From positions 12,208,346 to 12,272,345 of the forward strand of contig OX388344.1 of NCBI GenBank assembly GCA_947579665.1: DNA of 64,000 nucleotides. The letters run 5' to 3'. The stretch's first letter is position 1, and the number at the start of each line of letters is the position of its first letter. Position numbers and translations under genes: made by a program. This DNA is from Sympetrum striolatum. Its lineage: Eukaryota; Arthropoda; Insecta; Odonata; Libellulidae. Below are positions 60,453 to 64,000 of this stretch, one piece after another. A model generated the notes under the pieces. That model was not told where the DNA came from. It was given only the letters and a program-made list of their open reading frames with translations, and did not search any database.

Positions 60453-61797
60453 ATATAAAGCAAAGTCCGTCCGTCCATCCCCTCTCTATCTCAGAAACTA
60501 TTTGTCGTAGAGCTATGAGACAAACTGCATTGTATCTCTAATAAACAGAAAGCCCCAGGAAAGCTATTCTCATCATAACATCTCATCTCCCCCTGGCGAC
60601 TAATGTGATTGTTGAATCCGATACATTCATTTTCCCACAAGAATACACGGGGATTTTAAGTCCATGCCGAATTAATAATAGGAACTAATGTCAGAACTTA
60701 TGAAGAGGAGGCAATTTACTGAGATTTCAGCAAATGTAAACTATGTTATTTAAATAGCAGGGACTAAATTACGGCCATTTTGGAGTTTTCAAACCGATTT
60801 ACAAAAGGACATTTATACGTTCGTTTGTGGTGATCAAAATGTAGTAGAAATATTACGTCGAGGAAGGGGAAGATTTTTGAGAGAGAGAATTTTAACGCAA
60901 ACTTGATTTTATAGCAAAGATTTTAAAACAGTGTTTATATGATTCTCACAAATTGAGTAGTGCTCGAAGAAATCGAATATGTGATTTTTCGGAATTTCGC
61001 TAATATTCTTAGTCTAAAATTCCATTCTGATTAGAATTTATTAAACAATTAGGGTATTGATAAGCTATATATTAACTCATCTATATTTAAATGTTGCATA
61101 TTTATTAAAAAATAGAAATTAAGACCAGTCATTCATGACGGAATAGTCACTATTTTCAACAATTCAAACAACTTTGAGATACTTTTCCGGGAGACGCCAA
61201 GTTCAAACATAAATTAACATTCAATGTTTTAAGTGGGGATTAAAGTTGCTTCCATCTTAAGCGTCAAGTATCCCTGGAGGAATAAAAATAACGAAACTTA
61301 AAAGGCTGTCAAGCGTATACCCAATTTAGATTCAGACTTTTTGACTCCGTTAACAACAATGACCCTAATAAAATTTTAATAAAGAACTTCCAATACTATT
61401 TACCACTTCTGATTTGCCAAATAAATTTGTGAGATGTTTTCACCAAAATCTAGTTGTAAGCGAGCGAGAAGCTCGGGAATAATTTTGACTTCTATAAGTT
61501 TAATCATTACCGTATACATTTTTCCAGAATGACTGTTACGTAATGAAATACGAAATTACAATGCAATGGAATTTGGGCAGTGCGTTTGATCGCCATTACA
61601 TAACGCAACTAATAGTTGTCTAGTGTCATCCTGAGTGGACGCAGAGGGTAAAAAAGAATCGAATTAAATAAGAATTAGGAGGAAAAAAATACGTCAAACT
61701 TAACCGACTCTTGGTCTGCAGAAAATAAGCAAGATCTTTAATAGTATTCGGAAAGAAGGCTGTAGGAAGTAAACATTGGAGACAAAGAATTCCCTAA
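60453..61797. other. No recognised gene
   Basis: Nothing recognisable was found. The CCGTCCGTCC stretch just after the hairpin may belong to an older repeat. Confidence 0.5.
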
Positions 61798-61899
61798 TCA
61801 AACAGTAACACAGAACATGCAAAGAACGGATGAAGGATCTATCACAATTCTAATTTCAATAATTATAATAATTTCATAAATATTATTAAAAGTTCGTAA

Positions 61900-62226
61900 C
61901 TTAAAGTAACAATTATAATTTAACCTGACCAAAATTAGGCCAACACAGAATCTGCTTGCTGCAGACCAAGATCTCAGCTTTGAGAATTCTCTGAAGTTGG
62001 TCACCCTACAATTCTTATAAAGGGTCGATAGCATCGCCAGAAGACCTTCATCCCTAGAAAGAGATCGGCGAGGAATGGAGAAGCTCCTTCGCTCGTAATG
62101 GCAGTAGTTTGACGGCCTGCGGAGACCGCATTCCTGTCGTCGGGCGCCTGACCTCTCAGATGCAACCATCCGTCTCAAGTGTGAGAACGTAAACACAACG
62201 CCAAACGCAGAGGCGGAAAACTTCAC
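61900..62226 (-). other. GC-rich island with an open frame, unassigned
   Basis: A GC-rich patch stands out from its AT-rich surroundings. It holds a minus-strand frame of up to 142 codons. It begins at a GTG; the first ATG is MVASERSGARRQECGLRRPS. The peptide is rich in Arg and Ser (SFSIPRRSLSRDEGLLAML), which could fit a mitochondrial presequence, a repeat-derived frame or chance. I found no promoter motif, donor or homologous domain. The neighbouring plus strand (62330-62500) is also non-random in base use, so an old retroelement is another possibility. Confidence 0.2.
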
Positions 62227-64000
62227 GCTCCGCTCCGTTTTACCTCCGAAACTATAAACTTAAAGATAAATTCGATCAAAAGTGAACCGAGAATCCTCCA
62301 CAGAAGAACTACATCCTTACCACGGAGGACCCAATGGAAATCGAGAGGTGAGGGCTGACAAGACGAAGATCAAGGCCAACATCAAACAACATATCAACAA
62401 ATATTGAACGAATGTAGCATATCTGGAGAAACAGAAAATGGAGTTCATTTTTGCAAACATGAAGAGCCAAATGAAATTCCTCCAAAATTCAATCTTTAAA
62501 TCGTTGGCTGCGTGTTAATTCAATACAGGAAGATGGAACTAGAGGGGGGAAGAAAATCCAGGGGGCTGTCAAAGAGTTACTTCCAAGCATCTCCATGGAT
62601 GCCTAAGACGATAAATTACATGTAGTTTACCTTTTGAAACAAATAAGAGCAACAAACCTGTAGCCACCTGTAAACGGATCGGAGCTGCAACGGAAGCATT
62701 GTGCTCAGTATTGTGTCATCATTAATATTGGATAGTACGCAGATAATTCTCATTTGCACATTTGCCCTCGATACGGTTGTGGCAGGGGGTGCATTTACAA
62801 GCAGTCTTCTTTCCATGCAAATTCAGATACATTGTGTTTGAGCATCGGCAAAGACCGTACACGAAAATAATATGGGAATGGTTCCCTGTTGGATCACTTA
62901 ACGAAAAGCTTCATTTAATACAAATGTCGATGTTTTCGTCAATTAATGTAGAAAATACAAAACTCAAAAGGGGCCTGATGGTTTACTATGAGTCATATAG
63001 ATACATACATATAAACTGTACATACAAACGGTTTTCCTTGGAAAGTAATTTTATACATTAATTCTACATACATTAAGCCCAAACGGAGAAACATAAGTCG
63101 TCTTCGAGAATCAAACCCGGGCCTTCTGCCTCCTTCCGTTCTCTTATATCTTCTTAACAGATATTATACTTTATGAAAGCTCTCTAACGATTTGCATCAG
63201 AAAGGAAGAAAACCCAACCAACTACGGTTTATTATTTCCTTAGTAGAATAAATTTATTTCTAAAGGTTTCTCGACAGCTTCTTCTTTTTCTCGACAATTT
63301 GGTCTTTTTCATAACTAAACCTTCAGTAGAAATGACTTGTAGTCACAAACTATAATCATTTAACAATCTACCTTTCCATCTTTCAAGGATAAACTGAATC
63401 TTAATAAAAGAATATTTTTATCAAGTAAAAAAAGTTAAAACTTGCACAGGGGTCTCCATTAGAGTTTTGGGAAGTCTCCCTCTCGAAGGATGTAATTTTA
63501 TCAATCGATATTTCATTTGATAGAATTACTTATGGCCATGATGGCTAAAATTTCAATTCAGAAGGATTGTATGTCTTAAAGTTTCAGTATTCGGAACCTT
63601 ACTATTCGAATTTCAGCACAGATATGAATCATAATCGTAGTATTGAGATTCCAAATGGAAAAATATAAGCATCGCAATGCTCCGCGCAGGTACGTGATAA
63701 ATTTGCTCTTGAATGGACAATAAGGGGCCAGAAAATGGGAAGACTCTCAGGCAATGTGTAGACATAAATGGTGTTATCAAGGATTCAAGGGAAAACATGT
63801 AATTATGAACTAGTCCATACTGTATGTAAAGTAAGAAAATTATTAAAGTAATTAAATAATGATTACATAAATAAAAATCACTGAACGAGAGTTGCCTTAA
63901 ACAATTCCTCACAGAATAAAGGCTAACCAAACCTCTCCCTGCAAGCAATTACGGAGGCCATTCAATCAAGAGCACCTCTTCCTGCGTGGCCTTGGAAGTG
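62227..64000. other. No recognised gene; one B-box-like fragment
   Basis: At about 63090-63130 the minus strand has GGCCCGGGTTTGATTCTCG, a B-box/T-arm-like motif that may be a SINE remnant. The frames at 62762-63061 plus and 63613-63948 minus show no recognisable domain. The right edge of the window shows no gene. Confidence 0.5.

Overview
The window is animal nuclear DNA, most likely from an arthropod and probably an insect. It is AT-rich and gene-poor, its genes have spliced exons, and it carries many old repeats. These include tRNA-derived SINEs with target-site duplications, MITEs with hAT, piggyBac and other DNA-transposon ends, a Jockey/CR1-like LINE fragment and a decayed Tc1/mariner-IS630 (DDE_3) transposase. 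The species cannot be fixed from sequence alone.

Positions 1-16,500: the only securely identified gene is proline dehydrogenase (PRODH; sluggish-A in flies), on the minus strand. Four consecutive coding exons (14625-14417, 12605-12568, 8397-8254, 1775-1711) have consensus splice sites and compatible phases. Together they encode about 152 residues of the middle of the enzyme. The 3' part of the gene lies beyond position 1. The exons coding for the N-terminus were not found and are either missed or outside the window. The introns hold a SINE, several MITEs, a 1.08-kb hAT-like element with an 8-bp target duplication and a piggyBac-type MITE.

Positions 16,500-16,880: a GC-rich, CpG-rich island holds a full CRE, an inverted CCAAT box and a TATA-like box, in the right order for a plus-strand promoter. 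It is followed by a short candidate first coding exon. The island marks a sharp change in base texture. Hand counts give about 13 CpG per kb in the PRODH gene and about 45 per kb near 20 kb, which suggests germline methylation of the PRODH gene body.

Positions 16,880-64,000: I recognise no confident host gene. The stretch is probably a long intron or intergenic DNA. It holds the transposase pseudogene (23.4-24.5 kb), the LINE fragment (49.4-49.9 kb), several SINE families, two hairpin MITEs (18.1 and 60.4 kb), a 0.5-kb MITE (55.4 kb) and two weak candidate first exons (25.0 kb minus, 38.3 kb plus).

The most unusual structure is at 31.6-33.85 kb. It is a palindrome of about 2.2 kb in which each arm is an array of six monomers of about 165 nt. 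Every monomer carries a tRNA-like B-box/T-arm motif, and two monomer types alternate. Second is a SINE family that occurs as head-to-head inverted copies at three loci, two of them flanked by perfect 12-bp target-site duplications.
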